Source: Pseudomonadota bacterium (GTDB lineage: Bacteria > Pseudomonadota > Alphaproteobacteria > Rhizobiales > Devosiaceae). From it: DNA of 31,599 bases. Shown in pieces: positions 22,557-31,278 of the stretch. Location: NCBI GenBank assembly GCA_023415605.1, contig JAEZKB010000069.1, forward strand, positions 1-31,599, read 5' to 3'. A program made the translations under genes and the position numbers. Each line of letters opens with the position of its first letter. The stretch's first letter is position 1. The notes beneath the pieces are model-generated. The model did not search any database and was not told the origin of the DNA. It was given only the letters and a program-made list of their open reading frames with translations.

Positions 22557-22686
22557 CGCGTCGGGATCACCCGACGTAATTCACACGCAGGTGAGGCGCG
22601 GCGGCATTGAGGCCGGCTGCTCCATCCGGTGGCGGGAAACCGTCAACAATCCCTGCGGCGGCAAGAACCGGTAAAGGAGCCATTTC
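22557..22686 (+). promoter_or_regulatory. rpsB 5' leader with terminal hairpin
   Basis: The leader begins with a perfect 7-base-pair hairpin, CGTCGGG-ATCA-CCCGACG (22559-22576), right at the predicted transcript start, followed by further GC-rich foldable sequence up to the AAAGGAG site. Ribosomal protein S2 autoregulates its own operon in other bacteria; that this leader is the S2 target is inference. Confidence 0.4.
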
Positions 22687-23448
22687 ATGGCATTGCCCGA
22701 CTTTTCCATGCGTCAGCTGCTCGAAGCAGGCGTCCACTTCGGCCACCAGAAGCACCGCTGGAACCCAAAGATGGAGCGCTACATCTTCGGCGTTCGCAAC
22801 GATATCCACATTCTTGACCTCAGCCAGTCGGTGCCGCTGCTGCAGCGTGCTCTCCAGCTCATTTCCGACACCGTGGCTGATGGCGGTCGCGTGCTCTTCG
22901 TGGGCACCAAGCGCCAGGCCGCTCCAGTCGTCGCCGAAGCTGCCCGCCAGTCGGCCCAGTACTTCGTCAACTCGCGCTGGCTCGGCGGGACGCTGACCAA
23001 CTGGCAGACGATCTCGAACTCGATCGCCCGTCTGCGCGAACTCGAAGCTCAGGAAGCCGAAGGCTTTGAAGGCCTGACCAAGAAGGAGCGCCTGCTCCTC
23101 GACCGCGAGCGTGAGCGCCTCGAGCGCGATCTCGGCGGCATCAAGGACATGGGCAACCTGCCGAGCCTGCTGTTCGTGATCGACACCAACAAGGAAGCGA
23201 ACGCCATCAAGGAAGCCCGCCGCCTGGGCATTCCGGTGGTCGCCATCGTCGACACCAACTCCGATCCGGACACCGTCGATTTCCCGATCCCGGGCAACGA
23301 CGACGCCAGCCGCGCCCTCGAGCTCTACTGCTCGCTGGTTTCGCGCGCCGCCATCGATGGCATCGGCCGCTCGTCGGCCGGCCGTGGCGCTGACCTGGGT
23401 GCGTCCGAGCAGGCTCCGGAAGAGCCCGCTCTGGCCCCCGAGGCCTGA
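22687..23448 (+). CDS. rpsB: 30S ribosomal protein S2
   Basis: A 253-residue ribosomal protein S2. Recognisable blocks are MRQLLEAGVHFGHQKHRWNP near the N-terminus, YIFGVRNDIHILDL, FVGTKRQA, NSRWLGGTLTNW, and a later IPVVAIVDTNSDP segment; an acidic, alanine-rich tail follows. S2 binds late in 30S assembly and is needed for S1 binding. The start at 22687 has AAAGGAG upstream. It is the first gene of the rpsB-tsf unit. Confidence 0.98.
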   Translation: MALPDFSMRQLLEAGVHFGHQKHRWNPKMERYIFGVRNDIHILDLSQSVPLLQRALQLISDTVADGGRVLFVGTKRQAAPVVAEAARQSAQYFVNSRWLGGTLTNWQTISNSIARLRELEAQEAEGFEGLTKKERLLLDRERERLERDLGGIKDMGNLPSLLFVIDTNKEANAIKEARRLGIPVVAIVDTNSDPDTVDFPIPGNDDASRALELYCSLVSRAAIDGIGRSSAGRGADLGASEQAPEEPALAPEA

Positions 23449-23466
23449 TCGCCGGGTCACTGATCT

Positions 23467-23506
23467 GCCGGGCCGCCTTATAGAGGCCGGCCCGGCTCCG
23501 CTTTTT
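23467..23506 (+). terminator. attenuator-like terminator between rpsB and tsf
   Basis: GCCGGGCCG (23467-23475) pairs with CGGCCCGGC (23488-23496), with a 12-base loop; five T residues follow at 23502-23506. It probably reduces, but does not abolish, transcription into tsf, as known for this operon in other bacteria. Confidence 0.65.
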
Positions 23507-23555
23507 CACGACATTCGCGGTCTCGCCACGGGCCGCAACACGAGGTGATACGCAA

Positions 23556-24482
23556 ATGGCAGTCACAGCTCAGCAGGTTAAGGAACTTCGCGACGCGACC
23601 GGCGTCGGCATGATGGATTGTAAGAAGGCCCTGGCCGAAACCAACGGCGACATGGAAGCGGCCATCGATTGGCTGCGCACCCGCGGCCTCGCTAAGGCCG
23701 CCAAGAAGGCCGGCCGCGTCGCCGCCGAAGGTTTGGTCGGTGTCTCCGTCGAGGGCAACAAGGCTGCCATCGTCGAAGTGAACTCCGAGACCGACTTCGT
23801 TGCGCGCAACGAGCAGTTCCAGTCGATCGTGGGCAACATTTCCAAGCTCGCCGTGCAGGCGAACGGCGATGTGCACGTCCTCTCCGAAATGCCGTATCCG
23901 GGTTCGGGCCGCTCGGTTTCGGGCGAACTGACCGACGCGATCGCCAAGATCGGCGAGAACATGAACCTGCGCCGCTCCGAGCTCATCGAGGTCAAGGATG
24001 GTGTGGTCGGCAACTATGTGCACAACGCCGTCAAGCCCGGCATGGGCAAGCTCGGTGTCCTCGTCGGCCTCGAGTCGACCGGTGACAAGGCCGTGCTCGC
24101 CGCGCTGGGCAAGCAGATCGCCATGCACATCGCCAACACTGCGCCGCTTTCGGTGTCGCCCGACGACATCGACCAGGACGTGGTCGCCCGCGAACGCGCC
24201 ATTTTCACCGAGCAGGCCAAGGAATCGGGCAAGCCGGCAGAAGTCATCGAGAAGATGATCGAAGGCCGCGTCCGCAAGTTCTACGAAGAAGTCACGCAGC
24301 TCGCGCAGACCTTCGTGGTCGATGGCGAGAGCAAGGTCGGCGACGTGGTCAAGCGCGCCGAAAAGGATGCCGGCGCGCCGATCAAGGTGACCAAGTTCGT
24401 GCGCTACTCGCTCGGCGAAGGCATCGAGAAGGAAGAAACCGACTTCGCTGCCGAAGTCGCCGCCACTGCTGGCGTGAAGTAA
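23556..24482 (+). CDS. tsf: translation elongation factor Ts
   Basis: A 308-residue EF-Ts, the guanine nucleotide exchange factor for EF-Tu. The N-terminal UBA-like domain reads VKELRDATGVGMMDCKKAL (9-28 region), followed by the TDFVARNEQF core motif (about 74-83) that contacts EF-Tu and the two-part dimerisation core. The start at 23556 has GAGGTGA upstream. It follows rpsB by 107 bases containing an attenuator-like hairpin. Confidence 0.98.
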   Translation: MAVTAQQVKELRDATGVGMMDCKKALAETNGDMEAAIDWLRTRGLAKAAKKAGRVAAEGLVGVSVEGNKAAIVEVNSETDFVARNEQFQSIVGNISKLAVQANGDVHVLSEMPYPGSGRSVSGELTDAIAKIGENMNLRRSELIEVKDGVVGNYVHNAVKPGMGKLGVLVGLESTGDKAVLAALGKQIAMHIANTAPLSVSPDDIDQDVVARERAIFTEQAKESGKPAEVIEKMIEGRVRKFYEEVTQLAQTFVVDGESKVGDVVKRAEKDAGAPIKVTKFVRYSLGEGIEKEETDFAAEVAATAGVK

Positions 24483-24493
24483 GCAGATTTATC

Positions 24494-24519
24494 GGGGCGC
24501 GGAGTATCATCCGCGCCCC
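24494..24519 (+). terminator. strong hairpin between tsf and pyrH
   Basis: GGGGCGCGGA (24494-24503) and TCCGCGCCCC (24510-24519) form a perfect 10-base-pair stem with a 6-base loop, 11 bases past the tsf stop. There is no real T tract after it (TAAATG), so it may protect the 3' end or pause polymerase more than terminate. Confidence 0.55.
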
Positions 24520-24585
24520 TAAATGCACTAACCTCGCGCGGGCGTTTCCGGATTCGGTCGCCGAACAGCATACGAGGGTCGGCCA

Positions 24586-25299
24586 ATGGCCAAATCCGAC
24601 TACAAGCGGATCCTGCTCAAGGTTTCCGGTGAGGCTCTTTCAGGTGATCAGAGCTTCGGTATCCAGCCAGAATTTCTTGCCAAAGTCGCCGGCCAGATCG
24701 CCGAGGTGGCCAATGCCGGTATCGGCGTCGCCATCGTGACCGGCGGCGGAAACATCTTCCGCGGCATGTCGCTGGCGGCCGAAGGCGCCGACCGCGTGAC
24801 CTCGGACATGATGGGCACGCTGGGCACCATCATCAATTCGCTGGCTCTGGCCAGCGCGCTCACCAAGGCAGGCGTGAAGGCCAAGGTCTTCTCGGCCATC
24901 ACCATGCCCTCGATCGCCGACAGCTACACCGCCCGTGCCGCCAAGGCGGCGCTCGAGGACGGCTACGTGGTCGTGCTCGGCGGCGGTATCGCCAACCCGT
25001 TCTTCACCACCGACACCGCTGCGGCGCTCCGCGCCATCGAGCTCGACTGCGACGTGGTTCTGAAAGGCACCAATGTCGATGGCGTCTATTCGGAGGATCC
25101 CAAGAAGAATCCGAACGCCCAGCGTTACGACCAGATCAGCCACGACGAGGTCATCGCCCGCAATCTCAAGGTGATGGACACGGCAGCCTTCGCCCTTGCC
25201 CGCGACAACGGCTTGCCGATATTGGTTTACGCGCTTGACGATAGGGAAGGCCTGATGGGCGTCCTGACCGGCAAGACCAGAAATACGCGCGTCGGCTGA
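24586..25299 (+). CDS. pyrH: UMP kinase
   Basis: A 237-residue bacterial UMP kinase that converts UMP to UDP for pyrimidine nucleotide supply. It has the amino-acid-kinase fold with RILLKVSGEALSG (residues 8-20), VTGGGNIFRG (about 51-60), the central DxMGT region, and DGVYSEDPKKNP for phosphate transfer. The length is exactly typical. The start at 24586 has a GAGGG site. It heads the pyrH-frr pair and is separated from tsf by a hairpin. Confidence 0.98.
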   Translation: MAKSDYKRILLKVSGEALSGDQSFGIQPEFLAKVAGQIAEVANAGIGVAIVTGGGNIFRGMSLAAEGADRVTSDMMGTLGTIINSLALASALTKAGVKAKVFSAITMPSIADSYTARAAKAALEDGYVVVLGGGIANPFFTTDTAAALRAIELDCDVVLKGTNVDGVYSEDPKKNPNAQRYDQISHDEVIARNLKVMDTAAFALARDNGLPILVYALDDREGLMGVLTGKTRNTRVG

Positions 25300-25326
25300 A
25301 ACCGGCGCCACTGAGGAGTTTTCCCC

Positions 25327-25893
25327 ATGGCTCAGAACCAACCGTTCAACCTGAACGAGCTCAAGACCCGCATGCAGAAGTCGATCGCGTCGCTCAAGGA
25401 CGAACTGACCGGCCTGCGCACCGGGCGCGCCAGCGCGAGCCTGCTCGAACCGGTGCAGGTCGAGGCCTATGGCGGTAAGATGCCCCTCAACCAGGTGGCG
25501 ACCGTCACCGTGCCCGAGGCCCGAATGCTCAGCGTGCAGGTATGGGATCGCGGCCTGGCCGGCGCCGTTGAAAAGGCCATCCGCAATTCCGGTCTCGGAC
25601 TCAATCCGGCCGCTGAAGGCACCGTCATCCGCGTGCCGCTGCCCGAGCTCAATGAAGAGCGTCGCCGTGAATTGACCAAGGTCGCGCACAATTATGCCGA
25701 ACAGGCCCGCGTCGCCGTTCGCCATATTCGCCGCGACGGCATGGATCACCTGAAGAAGCTCGAGAAGGACGGTGATCTGGCGCAGGACGAGAGCCGCAAG
25801 CTTTCGGACCAGGTACAGAGCGCCACCGACGACGCGGTCAAGGAGATCGATGCCGTGGTCGCCGCCAAGGAACAGGAAATCATGCAGGTCTAG
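25327..25893 (+). CDS. frr: ribosome recycling factor
   Basis: A 188-residue RRF, which with EF-G splits post-termination ribosomes. The family segments are present: LRTGRASASLLEPVQVEAYG near residue 40, the GxxPLNQVATV beta region, and the long C-terminal helix with VRHIRRDGMDHLKKLEKDG. The start at 25327 has GGAG 8 bases upstream. It lies 27 bases after pyrH and 31 bases before uppS. Confidence 0.98.
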   Translation: MAQNQPFNLNELKTRMQKSIASLKDELTGLRTGRASASLLEPVQVEAYGGKMPLNQVATVTVPEARMLSVQVWDRGLAGAVEKAIRNSGLGLNPAAEGTVIRVPLPELNEERRRELTKVAHNYAEQARVAVRHIRRDGMDHLKKLEKDGDLAQDESRKLSDQVQSATDDAVKEIDAVVAAKEQEIMQV

Positions 25894-25924
25894 GTCGACC
25901 TGCATCCCGCCCCGGAGGGCATGG

Positions 25925-26686
25925 ATGTCCACTGAGCCCGCCATCAATCATCGGCCGAGCCACGCGCTCGGCCTGAAGATTCCCGGCCATATCGGGGTGA
26001 TCATGGATGGCAATGGCCGCTGGGCTAAGGCGCGCGGCAAGGTGCGCACCGAAGGGCACATCGAGGGCGTCAAGGCGCTCCGCCGGCTGGTCGAACTGGG
26101 CATCACCTACGGGGTGAAATACCTCACCGTGTTCAGCTTCTCGTCCGAAAACTGGACCCGGCCAAAAGATGAAATCAACTTCATCTTCGGCCTCTTGCAT
26201 CGGTTTGTTGCATCAGATCTCGCAAGACTCCATGCAAACAACGTGAAAGTCAGGATTATCGGGTCCCGGAGCGGCCTCGAAGACTCTCTGTCGCGGCTGA
26301 TCGCCGATGTCGAGGCCAAAACCGCCAACAATACCGGCCTCACCCTCATCGTGGCCTTCAACTATGGCGGCAAGGCCGAGATCGCCGAAGCTACCCGGCG
26401 CATCGCCCGTGACGTTCTGGCGGGGATTTTAAAGCCCGAGGACATCACCGAAGCGACCATCGCGCGCGCGCTTTACACCTCTGGCGTGCCCGATCCCGAT
26501 CTCATCATTCGGACCAGCGGCGAGCAGCGCATCTCCAACTTCCTGCTCTGGCAGGCAGCCTATTCCGAGCTGGTTTTCGTCGAACAGAACTGGCCAGATT
26601 TCAATGAGGCCACCTTCCTCGGGGTTCTAGAGGAATACTCCGCACGGGAGCGACGCTTTGGTGGCGTCGAGGCGAAGACCAGGTGA
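25925..26686 (+). CDS. uppS: undecaprenyl diphosphate synthase (cis-prenyltransferase)
   Basis: A 253-residue cis-prenyltransferase that makes the C55 lipid carrier for peptidoglycan and envelope polysaccharides. The catalytic Asp28 is in IPGHIGVIMDGNGRWAKARG; SFSSENWTRP and the substrate-binding DLIIRTSGEQRISNF are intact. The start at 25925 (MSTEPAINH) has GGAGGG 6 bases upstream; a second ATG at 25921 is out of frame. Its stop overlaps the GTG start of cdsA (GTGA), so the two are translationally coupled. Confidence 0.98.
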   Translation: MSTEPAINHRPSHALGLKIPGHIGVIMDGNGRWAKARGKVRTEGHIEGVKALRRLVELGITYGVKYLTVFSFSSENWTRPKDEINFIFGLLHRFVASDLARLHANNVKVRIIGSRSGLEDSLSRLIADVEAKTANNTGLTLIVAFNYGGKAEIAEATRRIARDVLAGILKPEDITEATIARALYTSGVPDPDLIIRTSGEQRISNFLLWQAAYSELVFVEQNWPDFNEATFLGVLEEYSARERRFGGVEAKTR

Positions 26687-27570
26687 GCACTCCAGAGCAG
26701 CCGAAGGCCGAGTTCACGCCTTTTGCCAAGCGGTCTTGGACCGATCTGGGCCCCCGGGTTGCTTCCGCTTTCGTGCTGCTGGTCGGCGCCATTGCCGGGC
26801 TTTACTTCGGTGGCTACGTCTTCTCAGCCATGGTCGGTGCCGTCTTTGCCGGCTGCTACCGCGAATGGGAGCGGATGGTCACCCTCAAGCCACTGACACT
26901 GCTTGGCACTGTTCTTGTGGCTTTGGTCGGCCTCTCCGGACTCGTCTACCCGGCTTTTGGAATCTTGGGCTCGATCGTTCTGCTGGGTCTGGCGTGCGCC
27001 CTCACCTTCCTGGAGGATCGCTGGGTGGCCGCCTGGCGCATCGGCGGCATCGTCTGGTTCGGCCTCGTCACCGCGGCCGTGCTGCAGATCCGCGGCGAGT
27101 CGGTCTGGAACGTTCCGGGCGCTTTCGACTGGGGGCTCTGGGGTGGCCTGTTCATGGGCACGGTGATCTACGCCACCGATACCGGTGCGTATTTCATGGG
27201 CCGGCAGATCGGCGGCGAGAAGCTCGCGCCGGACATTTCTCCCGGCAAGACTTGGTCTGGCGCCATCGGCGGCCTGGCCATCGGCACGCTTGCCGGCCTT
27301 GTGCTCTGGCTTATCGTCGTACCGGCCTCGCCCTGGTGGATCGGTCTCATCATCGCTGTGGCCACCAGCATTCTGGGGCAGGTCGGCGACCTGCTCGAAA
27401 GCGCCATCAAGCGCCGCTTCCGCGTGAAAGACTCGGGCGACATCATTCCCGGTCATGGCGGCTTGATGGACCGCCTCGACAGCACCACCTTTGGCGCGCT
27501 GTTCCTGTTTACCGTCGGCGCTCTGCATCTGGGCACTGGCGCTGTTGCTCAAGGCTTCCTGGGCTGGTGA
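26683..27570 (+). CDS. cdsA: phosphatidate cytidylyltransferase
   Basis: A 295-residue inner-membrane enzyme that makes CDP-diacylglycerol from phosphatidate and CTP for all phospholipids. It has about seven or eight helices and the family signature near the C-terminus: SAIKRRFRVKDSGD, then IIPGHGGLMDRLDS. Translation begins at a GTG that overlaps the uppS stop. The gene after it in many proteobacteria, dxr, is absent, and rseP follows after 96 bases. Confidence 0.97.
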   Translation: MSTPEQPKAEFTPFAKRSWTDLGPRVASAFVLLVGAIAGLYFGGYVFSAMVGAVFAGCYREWERMVTLKPLTLLGTVLVALVGLSGLVYPAFGILGSIVLLGLACALTFLEDRWVAAWRIGGIVWFGLVTAAVLQIRGESVWNVPGAFDWGLWGGLFMGTVIYATDTGAYFMGRQIGGEKLAPDISPGKTWSGAIGGLAIGTLAGLVLWLIVVPASPWWIGLIIAVATSILGQVGDLLESAIKRRFRVKDSGDIIPGHGGLMDRLDSTTFGALFLFTVGALHLGTGAVAQGFLGW

Positions 27571-27666
27571 GCGCGTGGATGCGCCGCAGGGCAGGGCGGC
27601 GCGTTATGAACTAGACTTCAACCAAATCGCGCGCCCTACTGGTAGGAGACCGCGCAGGGAATACCG

Positions 27667-28776
27667 ATGGATTTCATCTTCTGGCTCTTGTCGTACGTGA
27701 TCCCGTTCCTCGCGGTGCTCACCATCATCGTCTTCGTTCACGAGATGGGGCACTACCTGATGGCGCGATGGAACGGCATTGCCATCCAGACCTTCTCCAT
27801 CGGCTTCGGCCCTGAATTGTTTGGCTTTTACGACAAGCGCGGTACCCGGTGGCGCCTCTCGGCGATTCCGCTCGGCGGCTATGTTCGCTTCGTCGGCGAC
27901 ATGAACGCCTCGAGCATGCCCGATGAGGAGTTCATCGCCAAAGCCGGTCCCGACCTGGCGCCGCAGCTCTTCGTCAACAAGAACGTCTGGCAGCGGATCG
28001 CGGTGGTCGCCGCCGGTCCCATCGCCAACATTATCTTCACCTTCCTTATCCTTTACGCGCTGCTACTCGGCTATGGCCGCTATACGCTGCCGCCGGTGAT
28101 CGACGGCGTCACGCCGGGCAGCGTCGCCGAACAGGCCGGTCTCATGCCCGGCGATCGCGCCATCTCGGTCGACGGCTTCGAAGTGCGCGGATTCGAGGAT
28201 TTTCAACGGCTTGTGGCCACTGCGCCGGAGCGGACCGTGACCATCGTGGTCGATCGCGCGGGCCAGAACCAGACCATCCAGCTCGTCCCCAAAGCCGAAC
28301 AGACGACCGATCGGTTCGGCAATCCGCATCGCATCGGTCGCATCGGCGTCGTCAAGGACGTGCAGCAGTCCGACGTGCAGCTCTACAAACCCAATCCGGT
28401 CGAAGCCGTCGGCATGACCTTTGAGGAAATCCGCTTCATCATGGACCGGACCGTCGCCTTCCTGGGCGATTTCTTCGTGGGCCGTGGCGACGTCGAACAG
28501 CTCGGCGGCCCCGTTAAGGTGGCAAAGGTCTCCGGCGAGGTGGCGACGCTGGGCATCGTTGCGCTCATCAACCTGATGGCGCTGCTCTCTCTCAACATCG
28601 GCGTCTTCAACCTCTTGCCGATTCCCATGCTCGATGGTGGACACCTGGTCTATTATGGCATCGAAGCCATCCGCGGCCGTCCGCTCAGTCAACGGGTACA
28701 GGAAATCGGTTTCAGATTCGGTCTGGCACTGGTTTTCACCCTGATGGCGTTCACCCTGGTCAACGATCTCTTCTGA
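27667..28776 (+). CDS. rseP: site-2 intramembrane zinc metalloprotease RseP
   Basis: A 369-residue S2P-family protease of the inner membrane that cleaves transmembrane substrates such as anti-sigma factors and signal-peptide remnants. The zinc motif HEMGH (His25, Glu26, His29) lies in TM1, a single PDZ domain covers about 115-200 (PGSVAEQAGLMPGDRAISVDG), and the third ligand is Asp323 in LLPIPMLDGG. One PDZ domain is typical of alphaproteobacterial forms; E. coli has two. The start at 27667 has GGGA upstream. It lies between cdsA and bamA. Confidence 0.96.
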   Translation: MDFIFWLLSYVIPFLAVLTIIVFVHEMGHYLMARWNGIAIQTFSIGFGPELFGFYDKRGTRWRLSAIPLGGYVRFVGDMNASSMPDEEFIAKAGPDLAPQLFVNKNVWQRIAVVAAGPIANIIFTFLILYALLLGYGRYTLPPVIDGVTPGSVAEQAGLMPGDRAISVDGFEVRGFEDFQRLVATAPERTVTIVVDRAGQNQTIQLVPKAEQTTDRFGNPHRIGRIGVVKDVQQSDVQLYKPNPVEAVGMTFEEIRFIMDRTVAFLGDFFVGRGDVEQLGGPVKVAKVSGEVATLGIVALINLMALLSLNIGVFNLLPIPMLDGGHLVYYGIEAIRGRPLSQRVQEIGFRFGLALVFTLMAFTLVNDLF

Positions 28777-29008
28777 CGTGACACTCAGCTGCCCGTCGGG
28801 TGATGAAAGTTCATGGTCCGGCGTTGCGTTCAACGACCCTCAAACGGTGGACTTTTTAGGCTTATTAACCCCTGACTAACCTTGGTTTTCAGGGTGTTGC
28901 ACGAATGCACGGGTCCCAATGTTTCGCTAACCGCTCAAGCGCTTGCAGCTTGCCCGTGGTTAAAAATCCAGTAAAAGCTACGGATGGAGTTAGCTGGGGA
29001 GGCTGTGC

Positions 29009-29056
29009 ATGGCGATTCCCGGCTTGGTCGCACGAGGCAATAAGAACGATGATTAA
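29009..29056 (+). CDS. candidate 15-codon leader peptide coupled to bamA
   Basis: An ATG at 29009 has a perfect GGGGAGG site (28996-29002) 6 bases upstream and opens 15 codons (MAIPGLVARGNKNDD). The TAA at 29054-29056 overlaps the start of bamA at 29049, so ribosomes ending this frame would sit on the bamA start codon. The bamA start itself has only a GAGG site 11 bases upstream. The peptide has no recognisable function; a role in coupling or controlling bamA translation is inference. Confidence 0.4.
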   Translation: MAIPGLVARGNKNDD

Positions 29057-31190
29057 ACCCACCAAGCTCATGCGCGGCGCGCTTCTGGCGCTAGCGGTCC
29101 TGCTTGCTGCCCCCGTCACGGGCACTGGCATCCCGCTCGTCGGAACCACCGAAGTCCAGGCGCAAGCCCGTGAGCAGCTTATTTCCTCCGTGCTTTTCGA
29201 GGGTAATCGGCGTTTCTCGGACAAGAACCTTCTCGCGATGGTCGACCTGGCCAGCCGCGGCACCTTCAGCCAGAGCCGGCTCGAAGCGGACATCGAGAGC
29301 ATCCGCCTGGCATACCTCAACGACGGTTTCACCGGCGTCACGGTGACGGCTCGCACCGAGCAGGTGCAGGGCGACCGCGTCCGCGTCACCTTCGTCGTCA
29401 ACGAAGGCGACCGCGCCGGCATCGCCGCGATCAACTTCACCGGCAACAATAATGTCAGCTCGGGCACCCTCAAGGGCGTCATGCGCACCCACGAGACGCA
29501 CATTCTGAGCTGGCTGTTCAAGGATGACTCCTACACCGAGCAGAAGCTGGCGATCGATAAGGAGCTGATCAAGCTCTACTACGCCAACCACGGCTATCCG
29601 GATGCGCAGGTAACCTCGGCCATCGCCGAGTACGACGCCAGCCGCAACGGCTACTTTCTGAACCTGACGATCGATGAGGGCGAGTACTACGAGTTCGGCT
29701 CGATCGGCATCGAAACCAGCGTCAACGGCCTCAATGCCGATGCGCTCAAGTGGACCATTCGCACTCGCGAAGGCGGCCGCTACACCTACGACGACCTGGC
29801 CAAGACGCAGTCGGAAATGGCGTACGAGGCGACTGCGCAGGGTTATTCCTTCGCCGACGTCCGTCCGCGTCTCGACCGTGACGTGGCCAACCACCGCTTC
29901 AACATCACCTACCTCGTTGACGAGGGTCCGCGGGTCTATGTTGACCGGATCAACATCACTGGCAACCAGAAGACGCGTGACTTCGTGATCCGTCGCGAGC
30001 TGGATTTCGGTGAAGGCGACCCCTTCAACCGCTCCATGGTACAGCGCGGCAAGACCAACATTGAGAATCTCGGCTTCTTCGAAAAGGTCGAAATCGGTCT
30101 CGAGCCGGGCTCGGCGCCGGACAAGGTGAGCATAAACATCAATGTGGTCGAGAAATCGACCGGTGATTACGGTGTCACCGCTGGCTACTCGACCGCAGAC
30201 GGTATTCTCGGTGAAGTGTCGCTCACCGAGCGCAACTTCCTTGGCCGTGGTCAGTACCTCCGTGCTGCCATCGGTGCCACCGGCGGTGGCCGTACCTTCG
30301 ACTTCTCGTTCACAGAGCCGCGCTTTATGGGTATGCGGATCTCGTCAGGCGTGGATTTCTGGTACCGCGTGGTCGACGAAACCACCACCAACTTCTATGG
30401 CTCCAACGCCATCGGTGGTCAGCTGCGCCTGGGCGTACCGATTACTTCGGACATCACTTCGGGCCTGTTCGTCGGCATTGAGCAAAAGAGCGTCATCGAC
30501 GAGAAGCTCGCCAATGGCAATCCGGGTCAGGATGCGTTGCTGGTCAACAACGGCCAGACGCTCAACAAGGTTTGGGTTGGCTACTCGCTCACCTATGATG
30601 GTCTCGACGACCCCAAGAAGCCGACTGAAGGTCTCTATGCGACGTTCACGCAGCAATATGTCGGTTGGGACCACAACTTCCTCAAGACGGAAGCCCGTGC
30701 TCGCTACTATCTGCCGGTTCTGCAGGACACCGGAATCCGAACCAGCGTTCGCGGTACTGCAGGCATGATCAACGACTTCAGCCCCACTGGCGTGAATGCG
30801 TTGGAAGCCTACCAGCTCGGGCCGACCTTTGTGCGCGGCTTCGAAACCCGTGGCATCGGCCCGCGTCTCGGTGGTGGTCAGCCCGTTGGTGCGACCTGGT
30901 ATGTCGGTGGCTCGGCTGAACTCGAGTTCCCGATCCCGGTCCTGCCGGAGAACTATGGCCTCAGCGCAGCTCTCTGGGCCGACGCGGGCTATATCGGCGG
31001 CGTGGCCAACACGAATGGGTTCGCTGTCGATCCGAACAGCGTGGACAACCCGTTCAAGGCCTCGGTCGGTGCGTCCGTCATCTGGGACAGCCCGTTCGGC
31101 CCGCTGCGCGGCGACGTCGGCTACGTTCTCAGTAAGGCGACGACGGATCGTACCCAGGTCTTCCAGCTGACGCTGCAGTCGCTGCTTTAA
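29049..31190 (+). CDS. bamA: outer-membrane protein assembly factor BamA (Omp85)
   Basis: The central outer-membrane insertase of the BAM complex, 713 residues from the ATG at 29049. A signal peptide (MIKPTKLMRGALLALAVLLA, cleavage near VQAQA) is followed by five POTRA domains (about 45-400; the first opens LISSVLFEGNRRFSDKNLL) and a 16-strand beta barrel with the VRGFETRGIGPR loop-6 lock motif. It ends in the outer-membrane C-terminal signature, a hydrophobic final strand (VFQLTLQSLL) that lacks the usual terminal Phe or Trp. An upstream GTG/ATG in frame at 28905 gives a non-signal extension and is rejected. The gap from rseP (28777-29008) holds no other gene. Confidence 0.96.
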   Translation: MIKPTKLMRGALLALAVLLAAPVTGTGIPLVGTTEVQAQAREQLISSVLFEGNRRFSDKNLLAMVDLASRGTFSQSRLEADIESIRLAYLNDGFTGVTVTARTEQVQGDRVRVTFVVNEGDRAGIAAINFTGNNNVSSGTLKGVMRTHETHILSWLFKDDSYTEQKLAIDKELIKLYYANHGYPDAQVTSAIAEYDASRNGYFLNLTIDEGEYYEFGSIGIETSVNGLNADALKWTIRTREGGRYTYDDLAKTQSEMAYEATAQGYSFADVRPRLDRDVANHRFNITYLVDEGPRVYVDRINITGNQKTRDFVIRRELDFGEGDPFNRSMVQRGKTNIENLGFFEKVEIGLEPGSAPDKVSININVVEKSTGDYGVTAGYSTADGILGEVSLTERNFLGRGQYLRAAIGATGGGRTFDFSFTEPRFMGMRISSGVDFWYRVVDETTTNFYGSNAIGGQLRLGVPITSDITSGLFVGIEQKSVIDEKLANGNPGQDALLVNNGQTLNKVWVGYSLTYDGLDDPKKPTEGLYATFTQQYVGWDHNFLKTEARARYYLPVLQDTGIRTSVRGTAGMINDFSPTGVNALEAYQLGPTFVRGFETRGIGPRLGGGQPVGATWYVGGSAELEFPIPVLPENYGLSAALWADAGYIGGVANTNGFAVDPNSVDNPFKASVGASVIWDSPFGPLRGDVGYVLSKATTDRTQVFQLTLQSLL

Positions 31191-31197
31191 ACACCTT

Positions 31198-31216
31198 GCC
31201 CGGACGCTCCGGGCAT
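31198..31216 (+). repeat. short hairpin after bamA
   Basis: TGCCCGGA and TCCGGGCA pair around a CGC loop (8 base pairs), just past the bamA stop and before the strong terminator. It probably adds 3'-end stability to the bamA message. Confidence 0.5.
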
Positions 31217-31226
31217 GTAACAGGAC

Positions 31227-31265
31227 AACAAACCGCGGTACGGTTGCACCGCGGTTTGTTTTTTG
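31227..31265 (+). terminator. strong intrinsic terminator between bamA and lpxD
   Basis: A perfect 13-base-pair stem (31227-31239 with 31248-31260) has an 8-base loop, followed by a run of six T residues (31259-31264). This is the best terminator in the window, yet it sits only 14 bases before the lpxD start codon. Confidence 0.93.
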
Positions 31266-31278
31266 TTGAATTGCGACG

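Noticed and set aside
28777..28995. bamA promoter in the rseP-bamA gap
   Set aside because: Several TTG-containing stretches occur, but none has a convincing -10 at 16-18 bases spacing.
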